A stretch of 37,013 nucleotides of DNA from a bacterium (GCA_021372515.1 JAJFUG010000108.1:1-37013), one strand, 5' to 3'; positions 24,403 through 33,394 are shown, numbered from the stretch's first letter. Notes: generated by a model from the sequence alone, not told the origin. Made by a program: numbers and translations.

Positions 24403-26904
24403 CTATTTCCGCTCGAAGGCCACCCGCCACCGGACCTCGGCGTTGCGCGCGCTGTCGAGTGACAGGCGAGCCAGGCCGTTGCCCAGCGCGGTGACTTTGA
24501 TTCCGGCCCCGGCGTCCGCGCTGGCCGGGCCCGGCTTGAACCCGTTCAGCGCGAGCGTGATGTTGAAAGTCTCACCCCCCACCACTTTCGCCACTCCCGC
24601 CAGCTCACCCTTGCCCGCGTCCCAGACCGGCTGACCGGCGAAGTCCACATAGCCCTGCATCAGGTGACGGTCCGTGGAGATGAATTGCGGGTTGGGTTCC
24701 TGCTCATGGACCGAGAGCATCCGGGCCTCGCCCGGGCGCAGGTCCTCAACCAGGCAACTGTCACCGCGGAACGTGCCCACGAAACAGTCGTTCCAGAAAT
24801 CGTAGACATAATAGTTCTTCACCGGGTCGAGGGCCAGGCCGCCCGCTACGTTCTCCGCGCCCAGGCTCACCCGGAACGTGTTCGCCACCGGTACGCCCCG
24901 GCCTTTTTCCTCCCCGTTGATTGAGGGCCACTCGCCGCCCTCCGTTTTCGTGTTGAACAGGGTGAGCTGGCGCCAGCGGTCGTTCACCTTGAAATCGTAT
25001 ACCGCGGGGTACTTGCCGCCGCTGAAAGCATCCAGCGGGCGGGCGGACTGCGGCGCGGTGTGGAACGGGAACACGCGGGACAGGTCGTGCAGCTCCTCGG
25101 CGGTCATCCGGGAGAAACTGAGCCCCAGCAGCAGCCGTCCCGAGGCCACGTAGCACATGGTGTACATGGCCCGCACACCGTCGCGGCCCGCCGGGAACAC
25201 GTGGTTCGGGTTCTTGGCATCGGTGTCGTAGCTCAGCACCACGCGGTTCTTGTACCAGCGCAGGCCGGAGGGGGTGATTATGGCGGGGTTGAACTCATCG
25301 TTGTCGCCCATGGTGCGCTGGGAGGCGACCAGCCCCAGGGTCACATCCGAGCCGCGCGACAGGGTGCGCTCGTGGATGTAGTTCGGCTTGGCCAGCCCCT
25401 CGTGGGCGAAACGGAAAATGTTGCGGTAGGCTACAGCCGTGGTGGCATAGGGGTCCTCGAACCCGCCGTCCGGGAACCAGCCCGACTCGGCGGGATAATC
25501 GTACATCAGGCCGCGCACACCGCCTGAGTTCAGGTTGGCGTAGACCTGGCGCAGGTGCGCGATGAACGAGGAGTCGGTGAAATCGTAGCCCACCAGCGGC
25601 GGCTGGTCATCGTCCCACCAGAACACGCGCCCTCTCTCCTCCGGTTTCAACCGTCGGCCGGGATCGTTGAACAGCATGTGCTCCGGGTGCGAGTAGCAGT
25701 AATCCTCGGAGCGCCGCGCCGACTGGAAATAGGTCAGCGGGATTCCGCCCAGCTCGGCCACCGCTCCGGCCCACTTGGCGGTGGTCTCGTAGGGTGGACG
25801 GTAGCAGGGTCCCATGCTGCTGGCGGTGTTGGGGCTTATCTGCCAGTGCGCGTCATCCCACCAGCCCTGCTGGTTGTTGGTCTGATAGTTGTCCGGCACC
25901 AGGCGCACCGCCACCCGCGAGTATTTCTGGAACCCGCTCGCCCGGATCCGCTCCATCTCCTCCACAGCGCCGGCAGAGTTGTTGTTCTCCGGCCCGCCGC
26001 CGTACTGGGGCATGCCCGCGTACCAGAGGCAGAGGGTCGGGAAATCGTACGGGGCGGGGTCGATTTTCTGGGCGGCCTTGAGCGCCAGGCCGTACTGCTC
26101 CAAGGCCGCGAAGGGGTCGGGGGTGGAGAAATCGACATAGCAGCGCTCATCGGGAAGGTAGCGCGTGCCCGGGTCGACCCGCCGTCCCACCGGGTCCTGG
26201 CTCCAGAGGTCCAGGCTCAGGCTGCCGGCGGATTTTGTCACCGCGGCCCATTTCTCGAATTCGTGATAAGTGAGGCCGCCGATGACCAGGGAACGCCGTG
26301 CCTTGCCCGCGCCGAACGTGGCCAGAAGGTTGTTCCAGCACTTGAGCGTGCTGTCGCGCCGCACCTCGGTGCGCACCCCGCCGCCGTTGCCGTCCAGCGT
26401 GGCCCAGCCGCTGTCGAGGTCGCAACCCTGGAACGCGGCCGCCTTGAGCGGGTGTATCTGACAGAGTTGCACCCGGAACCCGGTCCGGTTGTCCAGGCCC
26501 GCGTTAAGGACCAGGAAAGTGCGGCCCTCGTACAAAGTGGCCTGCCAGATCAGCCCCGGGGCCTTGACGCTGCTGCTCGTGACCGTGATTTTCTGGCCGG
26601 AGCCCAGCTCGTCGCTCACCGCCTCGCTGGTCCAGGCGTGGGATAATCCAGGGTCCGAGGAGCGGCTGGAGCCGTAGACATCCGCCACCTCGCAGACCGC
26701 GTACTCGATGACCGGGCGTCCGCCGGAGTTGTCGCCCACCCGGTAGGTGCCGTGCTCCAGGTCGTACTCCAGTCTCACGTAGCGGTTCGACAGCTCCAGG
26801 GTCTGGCCGTTCTGGGCGACCCGCACCTCGGCGCGGGCTGCCGCGCCCAGGCCAAGGGACAGGGCGCAGATAAGGGCTGCGAGTCTGGAAAGAGTTGTTT
26901 TCAT
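24403..26904 (-). CDS. Secreted glycoside hydrolase, clan GH-D-like (GH27/GH36 relatives)
   Basis: An 833-residue exported protein with signal peptide MKTTLSRLAALICALSLGLG and cleavage near AARA-EV; AAGGAG precedes ATG 26904. The N-terminal ~270 residues are beta-rich (ELSNRYVRLEYDLEHGTYRV). A (beta/alpha)8-type catalytic region follows with FPTLCLWYAGMPQYGG, VRLVPDNYQTNN, and GVRGLMYDYPAESGW, whose Asp sits where clan GH-D enzymes have the nucleophile. A C-terminal beta domain follows LSRVFPFHTAPQSARPLDAF, a segment like that closing alpha-galactosidase barrels. Family assignment is by pattern only, and an alpha-galactosidase-type activity is likely but unproven. It is the last gene of the SSS-UroD-glycosidase operon, so it probably releases a sugar that the symporter imports. 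Confidence 0.58.
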   Translation of the reverse strand: MKTTLSRLAALICALSLGLGAAARAEVRVAQNGQTLELSNRYVRLEYDLEHGTYRVGDNSGGRPVIEYAVCEVADVYGSSRSSDPGLSHAWTSEAVSDELGSGQKITVTSSSVKAPGLIWQATLYEGRTFLVLNAGLDNRTGFRVQLCQIHPLKAAAFQGCDLDSGWATLDGNGGGVRTEVRRDSTLKCWNNLLATFGAGKARRSLVIGGLTYHEFEKWAAVTKSAGSLSLDLWSQDPVGRRVDPGTRYLPDERCYVDFSTPDPFAALEQYGLALKAAQKIDPAPYDFPTLCLWYAGMPQYGGGPENNNSAGAVEEMERIRASGFQKYSRVAVRLVPDNYQTNNQQGWWDDAHWQISPNTASSMGPCYRPPYETTAKWAGAVAELGGIPLTYFQSARRSEDYCYSHPEHMLFNDPGRRLKPEERGRVFWWDDDQPPLVGYDFTDSSFIAHLRQVYANLNSGGVRGLMYDYPAESGWFPDGGFEDPYATTAVAYRNIFRFAHEGLAKPNYIHERTLSRGSDVTLGLVASQRTMGDNDEFNPAIITPSGLRWYKNRVVLSYDTDAKNPNHVFPAGRDGVRAMYTMCYVASGRLLLGLSFSRMTAEELHDLSRVFPFHTAPQSARPLDAFSGGKYPAVYDFKVNDRWRQLTLFNTKTEGGEWPSINGEEKGRGVPVANTFRVSLGAENVAGGLALDPVKNYYVYDFWNDCFVGTFRGDSCLVEDLRPGEARMLSVHEQEPNPQFISTDRHLMQGYVDFAGQPVWDAGKGELAGVAKVVGGETFNITLALNGFKPGPASADAGAGIKVTALGNGLARLSLDSARNAEVRWRVAFERK

Positions 26905-26954
26905 CCGGCCGCTCCTTCTCGAAAAGTGAATGGCTGCATTTATCGGCCCGCCGG

Positions 26955-28037
26955 TCAGCGGCAGGGGGTGTTCAGGATAGCCTCGTGCATGGCCCGGAAA
27001 TTCTCCAGCGGGGTGTCGAGCTGCACGTGGTGCGTGGGCCCCAGGATCAGGCCCCCGTCGCGGCCGACCGTGTCCAGGCGGGTGAGCACCTCGGCCCGCA
27101 CCTCCTCAGGGGTGCCGAAAGGCAGGGTCGCCTGCTCGTCGATACTGCCCCAGAAACACAGATTCTTTCCGTAGCGCCGCTTGAGCCGGGCCGGGTCCAT
27201 GCAGGCCGGCTGCACGGGGTTCAGCACATCCAGCCCGATCTCCACCAGGTCATCGATAATCGGCTCGATGTCGCCATCCGAATGGTAGGCGATCTTGAGC
27301 GCGGGGTTTTTGGCTTTGAGCCGGGCGTAGAACTCGGCCATGCGGGGCTTGAAAAATTTCCGCCAGACATCCGGCGAGAGCAGCATCCCGGTCTGCGCCC
27401 CCACGTCATCCCCGGTCCAGATCATGTCCACGCCCAGGTCCACCAGACGTTCGGCGGCGCGAAGGTGGTAGCGGAACGGGATGTCCAGTATCCGCCCGGC
27501 CAGCTCCGGGTCCAGAAGGAGATCGGTCAGAAGGTTTTCCAGGCCGCGCAGGGCCCAGGCGGTTTCGAACACGGTGCAGACAGTCACCCCCACGATCCAG
27601 TACTCCTCCTTGTATTTTGCCACCGTCTCCGCGGCGTCACGGTACAGCTCGGGCCGCTCCGGGTCGGGGGGGCGGTAGGTCTCGATGGCGCCCTGGCGCG
27701 CCAGGGGGAAACCTTTCATCTCGGTGTAATGGCCCTTGCCGTAGGGAGTCGAATACTCCGCGATGTTGAAAGCCACCCCCCACTCATCGGTGTAGGGCTC
27801 CGGCTTTTCGTAGTAGCTGTTGGCCCAGCCGACCGAGCTGAGCAGCATATCCACCCCCAGCGCCCGTTCGAGCGCGTAGGTGTTCCCTCCCCCGTGTGGG
27901 TTGTGCTGCCCGGCCTCGCCCAGGCCCAGCTCGGCCTTGAGCCGTAGCGCGAACTCGGGGGTGAAACTGATCTGCATCGGGCAGCGGTCGGGACTTTCAT
28001 GGTTCAGTGCGGTCAGCACCCGCTCGCGGTGTGTCAC
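26955..28037 (-). CDS. Uroporphyrinogen decarboxylase (URO-D) family protein
   Basis: A 360-residue protein of the UroD/methyltransferase superfamily. It starts with RERVLTALNHESPDRCPMQISF, the typical opening, and later has LGVDMIWTGDDVGAQTGMLLSPDVWRKFFKPRM and KIAYHSDGDIEPIIDDLVEIG. Corrinoid methyltransferases such as MtaA use a zinc site starting HxC; here it is HSD, so that zinc-cysteine pattern is absent. True HemE is also unlikely, because the heme context is missing and the sequence is of the diverged UroD-like type. The start is GTG 28037 with AGGAAAGAGA upstream. It lies between a Na+/solute symporter and a glycosidase, so it probably works on a substrate of that pathway. The reaction is unknown. 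Confidence 0.8.
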   Translation of the reverse strand: MTHRERVLTALNHESPDRCPMQISFTPEFALRLKAELGLGEAGQHNPHGGGNTYALERALGVDMLLSSVGWANSYYEKPEPYTDEWGVAFNIAEYSTPYGKGHYTEMKGFPLARQGAIETYRPPDPERPELYRDAAETVAKYKEEYWIVGVTVCTVFETAWALRGLENLLTDLLLDPELAGRILDIPFRYHLRAAERLVDLGVDMIWTGDDVGAQTGMLLSPDVWRKFFKPRMAEFYARLKAKNPALKIAYHSDGDIEPIIDDLVEIGLDVLNPVQPACMDPARLKRRYGKNLCFWGSIDEQATLPFGTPEEVRAEVLTRLDTVGRDGGLILGPTHHVQLDTPLENFRAMHEAILNTPCR

Positions 28038-28055
28038 TTGATCTCTTTCCTTTTC

Positions 28056-29684
28056 TCAGAAGAACCGGATGTATAGAAATACCACAATACCGATCAGCAC
28101 TGTGCTCCAGAGCTTGAACTGCTTGAACCAGGGTAGACTTGCCCTTTCCGCCAGCGCCTCGGCGCTGAAAGAGCGGTCCACCACCGCGCCGGCCGGGATT
28201 TCCGGGCCCCTGTGCCTGAGGGAATAGAGAATCAGGCAGCAGAACAGGAAATCCAGAGTGGCCCGGTTGAGAAAAGCCAGGCGGGGAACAAGCTCCAGGG
28301 AGTCGGCCAGGGTGAAAAGCAGGGCCCAGACCGGCCCGGCGACCAGAGCGACCAGGCTGCCCCGCGCCGTGGCCCGCGGGTAGAAAAACCCGGCCAGGAA
28401 CACGGCGGTCACGGCGGGCCAGGCGATGGACCAGAATTTCTGGATGTAGGTGAAAATCGCGCTCAGATCGCGCAGGAAATAGCCGAACACGGTGGCGATC
28501 ACCAGCACCACCACGGTCACGGCCTGCCCGATCCGGATCAGCTTGCGGTTGTCCGCCCCAGGGTCGAGATGCCGCTTGTAGATGTCGAAAGTGAAAATCG
28601 AGGCGCTGGAGGTGAGCAGCGAGGCGATGGTGGACATCACCGCGCCCATCAGGCCCGCCATCACCAGGCCCGACAGGCCCGCGGGCATCAGGTTCTTGAC
28701 CAGCGTCGGGAAAGCCAGGTCGGCCTTGCCCAGCGTGAACTCATCGCTCAGCAGCCCCGAGCCGGGAGCGTACAGCCGGTAGGCGATTATCCCGGGCAGG
28801 ACCACCAGCACCGGCACGAGCAGCTTGAGATAGCCGGCGAACACCACCCCCATCTGGCCGTGCCAGACACTCCTGGCGGCCAGGGTGCGCTGGGTGATGA
28901 ACTGGTTGCAGCCCCAGTAGAACACGTTGGCCAGCCACATACCGCCGAAAAACACCCCCACCCAGGGCAGCTCCGGGTGGTTCCACGACTGGACCATGTG
29001 GAACTTTTCCGGGCTGCCGTCCAGCACCGCCCGGAGGCCGCCCAGCACGCTGGCGCTGTAACCGGGGCTCACCGAGCCGACTTTGATCAGGCCCATCACG
29101 GTGACCGCCAGGCCGCCCAGGATCAGCACGGTCACGTGGAGAATGTCCGTGTAGACCACCGATTTCAGCCCGCCGTAGAATGTGTAGCCCCCGGCCACCA
29201 GGCAGAGGATCGCCAGGCCCCAGGTCAGCGGCAGCCCGAAGATCGACTCCATGGCCAGCGAACCGGTGTAGAGCACCACGGCCAGCTCGATGAACACGTA
29301 GCCGACCAGGCTGATCACCGCGAACACCAGCCGCACCTTGTGGTCGTAGCGCAGCTCCAGGAACTCGGGCATGGTGGTGATCCGGCTGCGCAGGTAGTAG
29401 GGCAGGAAGAACTTGCCGTAGAGGATCAGAGCGATCGCCGCCAGCCACTCGTAACTGGCGATCGCCAGCCCGATGGAATAGCCCTGGCCCGACATGCCCA
29501 CGAAATGATGGGTCGAGATGTTGGCCGCGATCAGCGATCCGCCGATCAGCCACCAGGTGAGGTTGCGTCCGGCCAGGAAATAGTCGTCCGACACGTCTTT
29601 CTTCCGCACGGCCAGCAGGCCGACCGCGAACACGAATGCCACGTAGCTGACGAAAATGACAAGGTCGAGGTTGACTTTACCCAT
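28056..29684 (-). CDS. Sodium:solute symporter (SSS family)
   Basis: A 542-residue inner-membrane protein with about 13-14 helices. Family marks include SDDYFLAGRNLTWWLIGGSLIAANISTHHFVGMSGQGY near the N-terminus and GLMGAVMSTIASLLTSSASIFTFDIYKRH, the conserved SSS segment with the Na+-binding serine/threonine run. It resembles the sugar-transporting (SGLT-like) branch more than the proline branch. ATG 29684 is chosen because GGAAAGGA precedes it; the frame extends upstream to 29759 without a ribosome site. It is the first gene of the operon with the UroD-like and glycosidase genes and is divergent from the AraC regulator. Likely role: Na+-driven uptake of a sugar or glycoside. Confidence 0.88.
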   Translation of the reverse strand: MGKVNLDLVIFVSYVAFVFAVGLLAVRKKDVSDDYFLAGRNLTWWLIGGSLIAANISTHHFVGMSGQGYSIGLAIASYEWLAAIALILYGKFFLPYYLRSRITTMPEFLELRYDHKVRLVFAVISLVGYVFIELAVVLYTGSLAMESIFGLPLTWGLAILCLVAGGYTFYGGLKSVVYTDILHVTVLILGGLAVTVMGLIKVGSVSPGYSASVLGGLRAVLDGSPEKFHMVQSWNHPELPWVGVFFGGMWLANVFYWGCNQFITQRTLAARSVWHGQMGVVFAGYLKLLVPVLVVLPGIIAYRLYAPGSGLLSDEFTLGKADLAFPTLVKNLMPAGLSGLVMAGLMGAVMSTIASLLTSSASIFTFDIYKRHLDPGADNRKLIRIGQAVTVVVLVIATVFGYFLRDLSAIFTYIQKFWSIAWPAVTAVFLAGFFYPRATARGSLVALVAGPVWALLFTLADSLELVPRLAFLNRATLDFLFCCLILYSLRHRGPEIPAGAVVDRSFSAEALAERASLPWFKQFKLWSTVLIGIVVFLYIRFF

Positions 29685-29888
29685 GCTTGTCCTTTCCCCG
29701 GGGTAAGGGCGCGGATATCCGGCTGCGGTTTCAATGGGATGTTGCAAGCGATAGATCAAAACCGGAAGAGGGCCTTTATCGGCACCCGGGCCAGTAGCCG
29801 GGCCGCGGCCTCTCCGCGTTCAGTCGGGGGATGGGTCTGCCTGTGCCGGTGTTGCCGTTGCGAAACAGCCTCTATATGCACATCCCTG

Positions 29889-29916
29889 TTGCGGGATGCC
29901 GATATTTGGATATAAT
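29889..29916 (+). promoter_or_regulatory. Probable promoter of the AraC-family regulator
   Basis: TTGCGG (29889-29894), 16 bp, then a perfect TATAAT (29911-29916), about 65 nt before the regulator start codon. The rest of the 297-bp divergent region should also hold the SSS promoter on the minus strand, but I could not find clear boxes for it. Confidence 0.45.
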
Positions 29917-29981
29917 AATCACGGGCCGGAAATTCTAATGCGGTAACGGTAAAGATAATAACTCAGAACGGCGGGATTGGA

Positions 29982-30875
29982 ATGGATATTATTATACTAT
30001 CGCATGCCAATACCAAACAGAGCTACAAGGACCTGACAGTCAACCCGGTCCGCAAGGAGGGCGACTACCTGGTCCACCAGATACCGGAGGGCGAGCAGCC
30101 GGTGCACGCCGATTACGGCCTGCGCATCTTCTCCGCGATCCAGGGCCAGCGCTCCGCGGCGCGGGATACGATCCATCCCCGCTACCTTCAGTTCTACGGC
30201 ATCTCCCACCTTTACAAGGGCCGGGGCTGGTACTGGACCCCTGAGAAAGGGGCCGAGATTTTCGAGCCCGGGCGGGCCGTGTTCACCACCCCGGGGTTCG
30301 TGCAGGACTACGACGGGTACAAGGCCGACTACGTGCAGGACTATATCTGTTTCTGCGGGCCGCTGGCCGACCACCTGTTCAAGAGCGGGATCATAACCAA
30401 CGGCCTGCACGCGTTCGGCGAGGCCCGCCTTCTGCTGCCGATCATCCAGGAGGTGCGCGACCCCTCGTTCACCTCCCAGATCAAGGCCAACCGTCTGCTC
30501 CAGAACCTGCTGGTCGACCTTTTCCTCAAGCGTTTCGAGGGCGAGGCCAGCGAGAAATATCCACAGGTCGCCCGTCTGCTGGAACTGTTGCGTCAGGAGC
30601 CGGCGCGTAACTGGACCAACCTGGAGATGGCGGAGCTTTGCAACATGAGCCTCTGCCAGTTCCATCGCGTTTTTTTCCGCAAGACCGGCTACACGCCGAA
30701 GCGGTATCTGGACATGCTGAAAATCAAGCAGTCCGCCGAGCTGCTGTGCGTGGACGGGCTCTCGGTGGCCGAGGTCGCCTCCCGGCTGGGTTACGCCGAC
30801 CCGTTCCATTTCAGCCGCCGTTTCAAAACGATGACCGGCATCTCGCCCCAGAGTTACCGCAGACAGTTCGGCTGA
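29982..30875 (+). CDS. AraC-family transcriptional regulator
   Basis: A 297-residue protein. The N-terminal ~170 residues form a cupin-like sensor (HPRYLQFYGISHLYKGRGWYWTPEKGAEIFEPGRAVFTTPGFVQDYDGY). The C-terminal ~100 residues form two helix-turn-helices: NWTNLEMAELCNMSLCQFHRVFFRKTGYTPKRYLDMLKI, then AELLCVDGLSVAEVASRLGYADPFHFSRRFKTMTGISPQSYRR, the AraC/XylS signature. It is divergent from the SSS/UroD/glycosidase operon and is presumably its sugar-responsive activator. The ribosome site before ATG 29982 is weak. Confidence 0.88.
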   Translation: MDIIILSHANTKQSYKDLTVNPVRKEGDYLVHQIPEGEQPVHADYGLRIFSAIQGQRSAARDTIHPRYLQFYGISHLYKGRGWYWTPEKGAEIFEPGRAVFTTPGFVQDYDGYKADYVQDYICFCGPLADHLFKSGIITNGLHAFGEARLLLPIIQEVRDPSFTSQIKANRLLQNLLVDLFLKRFEGEASEKYPQVARLLELLRQEPARNWTNLEMAELCNMSLCQFHRVFFRKTGYTPKRYLDMLKIKQSAELLCVDGLSVAEVASRLGYADPFHFSRRFKTMTGISPQSYRRQFG

Positions 30876-30946
30876 GAGAGGGCGAGCTGACGGCTGCCTG
30901 TCGAGAACGAGAACTCTTTCCGCGAAACAGTGTATCATAAGTCAGA

Positions 30947-30966
30947 CCGCCCGCAGAAGCGGGCGG
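30947..30966 (+). terminator. Hairpin downstream of the AraC gene, possible terminator
   Basis: CCGCCCG-CAGAAG-CGGGCGG, a perfect 7-bp GC stem 70 nt after the AraC stop. No T-tract follows, so intrinsic termination would be weak. Confidence 0.3.
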
Positions 30967-31097
30967 AATATCGAACAGTCAGCACGCCAGCCGGTCTTCC
31001 ATACCTTCCGGTCAAGGGTCTCCATGCGAGAACCAGCCTGGCCTTTTCTGACGCTGAATACTATTCCACGTGTTCCGTGTCACGCACAGGCCCGAAC

Positions 31098-31703
31098 GTG
31101 TCCTTTAAAATCAAGCACAGCGGCAGTACGGATGCGTCCCCCCGCGAGGCCGTGCCCGACCTTCAGGCCCCGGGTGCGTTCAGGGACTTTATCGAGCGGC
31201 ACCAGGAGCGGGTCAGGAATATCTGCTACCGTTTCCTGGACAGCGTGGAGGATGCCGAGGAGATCGCCCAGGATGTGTTCGTGGAGGTCTACCGCTCGCT
31301 GGAGCGCTTCCGCGGCGACTCCAGCCTGTCGACCTGGGTCTACCGGATCGCGGTGACCAAGTCCATCGACAGTTTGCGCAAGCGGAGGCGCATTAAACGT
31401 TTCGGCACGATCAAAATGATGTTAGGTTTGGCGGAGGTGGAAAACCAGGTGGCTGCGCCGGACAACTGCAACCCCGAGCGTGCGCTGGAGGACAAGCAGC
31501 GGCGCGAAATCCTGCAACAGGCCCTCGACAGTCTGCCCGAGAACCAGCGGGTGGCGATCACGCTGATCAAGTACGAGGACCTGAGCTACAAGGATGTCGC
31601 GACTGTAATGGGCCTGAGTGTCCCCGCGGTCGAGGCGTTGGTGCACCGGGCCAAGCTCGGCCTGCAGCGCAACCTGACCCGCGGCTTCGAGAAAATCCTG
31701 TAA
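31098..31703 (+). CDS. ECF-type RNA polymerase sigma factor
   Basis: A sigma70-family protein of about 201 residues from GTG 31098. Region 2 is clear (FRDFIERHQERVRNICYRFLDSVEDAEEIAQDVFVEVYRSLERFRGDSSLSTWVYRIAVTKSIDSLRKRRR), and region 4 ends the protein (LDSLPENQRVAITLIKYEDLSYKDVATVMGLSVPAVEALVHRAKLGLQRNL). There is no sigma1.1 or region 3, the ECF layout. The start is uncertain: the frame is open from GTG 30930, which would add 56 residues with no ribosome site and no recognisable domain, and 31098 also lacks a good site. Directly followed by a one-TM protein and a periplasmic Spy-like protein, it is probably held by the former until an envelope or metal signal arrives, as in CnrH systems. 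Confidence 0.85.
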   Translation: MSFKIKHSGSTDASPREAVPDLQAPGAFRDFIERHQERVRNICYRFLDSVEDAEEIAQDVFVEVYRSLERFRGDSSLSTWVYRIAVTKSIDSLRKRRRIKRFGTIKMMLGLAEVENQVAAPDNCNPERALEDKQRREILQQALDSLPENQRVAITLIKYEDLSYKDVATVMGLSVPAVEALVHRAKLGLQRNLTRGFEKIL

Positions 31704-31759
31704 AAAAGCGCAGGATTATTCCGCGGATGTCGTCTAAGTGTGTAAAAGGGGCTCATGTC

Positions 31760-32092
31760 GTGAACAGAGCGCGGAAAATACAGGCGGAAGTCCAGAGGAC
31801 TCTGGACTGTCTCGACCGGGTCGAGCGGATGCCGGAGGACCCCTTTTTCGCCGCCCGGGTGCTGGCGCGTCTCGAAAACCTCGAGGGCCGGCGATCCCAG
31901 GCCGTGGTGATCCGGCTGGCCGGCCGTCTGATCCGGCCGGTGTTCATCATATTCCTGCTCATGCTGAACATCCTCAGCGCCATGGTGCTGCTGAACCGGC
32001 ACACGCAGAGCGAGAACCAGAGCCGCACGCAGTATATCAGTTCCCTGGCCGAGGACGTTTCGCTGAACCAGAGCCAGAGTATCCTTTACTGA
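31760..32092 (+). CDS. Small one-TM protein, probable anti-sigma factor (CnrY-like position)
   Basis: About 110 residues from GTG 31760, which has AAAGGGG upstream; ATG 31727 in the same frame is an alternative. The N-terminal ~60 residues are charged and helical (KIQAEVQRTLDCLDRVERMPEDPFFAARVLARLE), as expected for a cytoplasmic sigma-binding part. One hydrophobic span follows (PVFIIFLLMLNILSAMVLL), then a short polar tail (NRHTQSENQSRTQYISSL). I see no zinc-binding HXXXCXXC motif, so it is not a ZAS-type anti-sigma. Its position, 57 nt after the sigma gene and 12 nt before a CnrX/Spy-like sensor, supports an anti-sigma role. Function is inferred from layout, not from sequence similarity. 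Confidence 0.6.
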   Translation: MNRARKIQAEVQRTLDCLDRVERMPEDPFFAARVLARLENLEGRRSQAVVIRLAGRLIRPVFIIFLLMLNILSAMVLLNRHTQSENQSRTQYISSLAEDVSLNQSQSILY

Positions 32093-32104
32093 CAGGGTCG
32101 AACG

Positions 32105-32686
32105 ATGGAAGTCCTTTTCAAGCAGCGGGCGGCCGCCTGGATGATATTGCTTCTGCTGGTGCTGAATGTCGCCACCCTCTCCACGCTCTGGTACCGGGAG
32201 CTGCGGCGGCCCGATTTCCGTCCTCCGCGATTCCCCGGCAGACAGGACAACGTTGCCCAGTTCCTGAAAGAGGAGCTCCAGTGGAGCGACAGCCAGGCCC
32301 AGGCTTTCGAGCGGCTGCGCAGCGCCCACCAGGAGCGGGTCCGCAGCCTGATGGGTGAGAGCATGGAGCTGCGGCGCCAGTTGCTGGATGGCCTTTTCGA
32401 GGCTGCGCCCGATTCGGCGGCGGCGGCAGAGCTGCTTCGGCAGATCAGCCTCAAGCAGGGCGAGCTGGAAACTCAGAACTACTCATATTTCCTGGCCCTG
32501 AAACAGCTTTGCGGCAGCGATCAGACCGACCGTCTGCGCCGCCTTATGACCGAGGTGATCTTCCACGACCATCCGGGTGGCGGCCCGGGCGGCCTTCCCG
32601 GAGGCGGTCCGCTGTCTCCGCGCGATGACCCTCAGCCGGAGCGCCGTCCCGACTCGCCCGGGAGCCGCAGCGAAAGCTCGCCCTGA
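32105..32686 (+). CDS. Membrane-anchored Spy/CnrX-like periplasmic sensor
   Basis: A 193-residue protein with an N-terminal anchor (AWMILLLLVLNVATLSTLWY), so the bulk faces the periplasm. The body is an all-helical hairpin like the CnrX/Spy/heavy-metal-resistance family (NVAQFLKEELQWSDSQAQAFERLRSAHQERVRSLMGE, then AAAAELLRQISLKQGELETQNYSYFLALKQL). The C-terminal tail is disordered, rich in Gly, Pro and Ser, and begins with HDHPGGG, which could bind metal. CnrX proteins sense metals and control a sigma/anti-sigma pair, and the gene order here (sigma, one-TM protein, sensor) is the same trio in a different order. The ligand is unknown. A terminator follows the gene. Confidence 0.68.
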   Translation: MEVLFKQRAAAWMILLLLVLNVATLSTLWYRELRRPDFRPPRFPGRQDNVAQFLKEELQWSDSQAQAFERLRSAHQERVRSLMGESMELRRQLLDGLFEAAPDSAAAAELLRQISLKQGELETQNYSYFLALKQLCGSDQTDRLRRLMTEVIFHDHPGGGPGGLPGGGPLSPRDDPQPERRPDSPGSRSESSP

Positions 32687-32716
32687 TCGAGCGGGTCCCC
32701 GCTCTGTTTCGCAGCC

Positions 32717-32749
32717 AGCCCTTTTCCGGACCCCGGAGAAGGGCTTTTT
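32717..32749 (+). terminator. Intrinsic terminator after the sigma/anti-sigma/sensor operon
   Basis: AGCCCTT-T-TCCGG, ACC loop, CCGGA-G-AAGGGCT, followed by TTTTTC: a 13-bp stem (one U-G pair) with a T-tract. It separates the sigma operon from the EF-hand gene. Confidence 0.8.
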
Positions 32750-33394
32750 CTTTGCCCTCCTCCGGTTGAAAAAATCCTTTGGTTTTCGGCGATTTTCCGC
32801 AAGGAACCGAACGCAAAGAGCGTCCAACCCAGCAATGTCCGGTTAGGAACTTGCCGTGAGAAGCCGAAAGACTCTGTTCTGCTTTGGTTTCGGCCAAAGC
32901 AGCAAAGCCAGCGGGGGCCGCAAACTCGTCCCAGCCGAGCCTCTCCTTCAACCTCGGTGTGCTTGAAGCTCCGATTCCGCTGCCGCGATGCAGCGGCGGC
33001 GCTGCCGCGAATCGCCGCCGGACCATGGGGAATTACTGAACCGGCCGTTTCACACTCGATTGCACGCTGCCCTGGCGGGAGGCTCAGACAGGTGCGGCCC
33101 CCAAAGGCGCAACTGCGGCGGCCTGACAGCCGCAAGCCGGTTTCGCCTCCTGGGATGCCAGGCGATGTCGAGGGGGTAAACCTTGAGTTCGCCCGTAAAA
33201 CTGATATGAAAAACCTAACCGGACATCACTACGTCCAACCCCCACAGTCGACAGGTTGTTCGCAGTGCCGGGAAGACAGCGACAAAGCGGAGGTGAAAAC
33301 GGACTTGTCGTCCCGAGACGAGACTGACTGCAGGTGGCCCTGCAAATAGGGATGTAATTTCAACTTTGCCAGGGATGGCGATGGAGGTGCCAGT
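32750..33394. other. Gene-free stretch ahead of the EF-hand gene
   Basis: About 650 bp with no credible gene. Most of it is element A. The last ~200 bp (33180-33390) lead into the GGAGGTG ribosome site of the EF-hand gene and would hold its promoter, but I see no clear -35/-10 pair. Confidence 0.5.
32811..33140 (+). repeat. Element A: ~330-bp diverged repeat, forward copy
   Basis: Blocks shared with element B (35.3-35.67 kb, opposite strand): GGTTAGGAACTTGC (32841-32854), GGGGCCGCAAACTCG (32914-32928) and a 21-base block starting GGCTCAGACAG at 33081. The blocks occur in the same order and at nearly the same spacing. Between blocks 1 and 2 is a perfect hairpin (CTGCTTTGG/CCAAAGCAG, 32879-32902). 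After block 2 is a second one (CTTCAA/TTGAAG, 32946-32968) with CGGTGT in its loop. No protein frame is shared by the two copies. It may be a structured RNA or a palindrome-bearing mobile element; it is not one I recognise. Confidence 0.6.

Noticed and set aside
30930-31097. N-terminal extension of the sigma factor from GTG 30930
   Set aside because: It adds 56 residues without family similarity, spans a GC hairpin, and has no ribosome site; ECF sigma factors of about 200 residues are normal.
32105-32686. Reading the CnrX-like gene as a proven heavy-metal resistance protein
   Set aside because: Only the fold pattern and gene order support it; no metal efflux genes are nearby and the metal ligands are not established.
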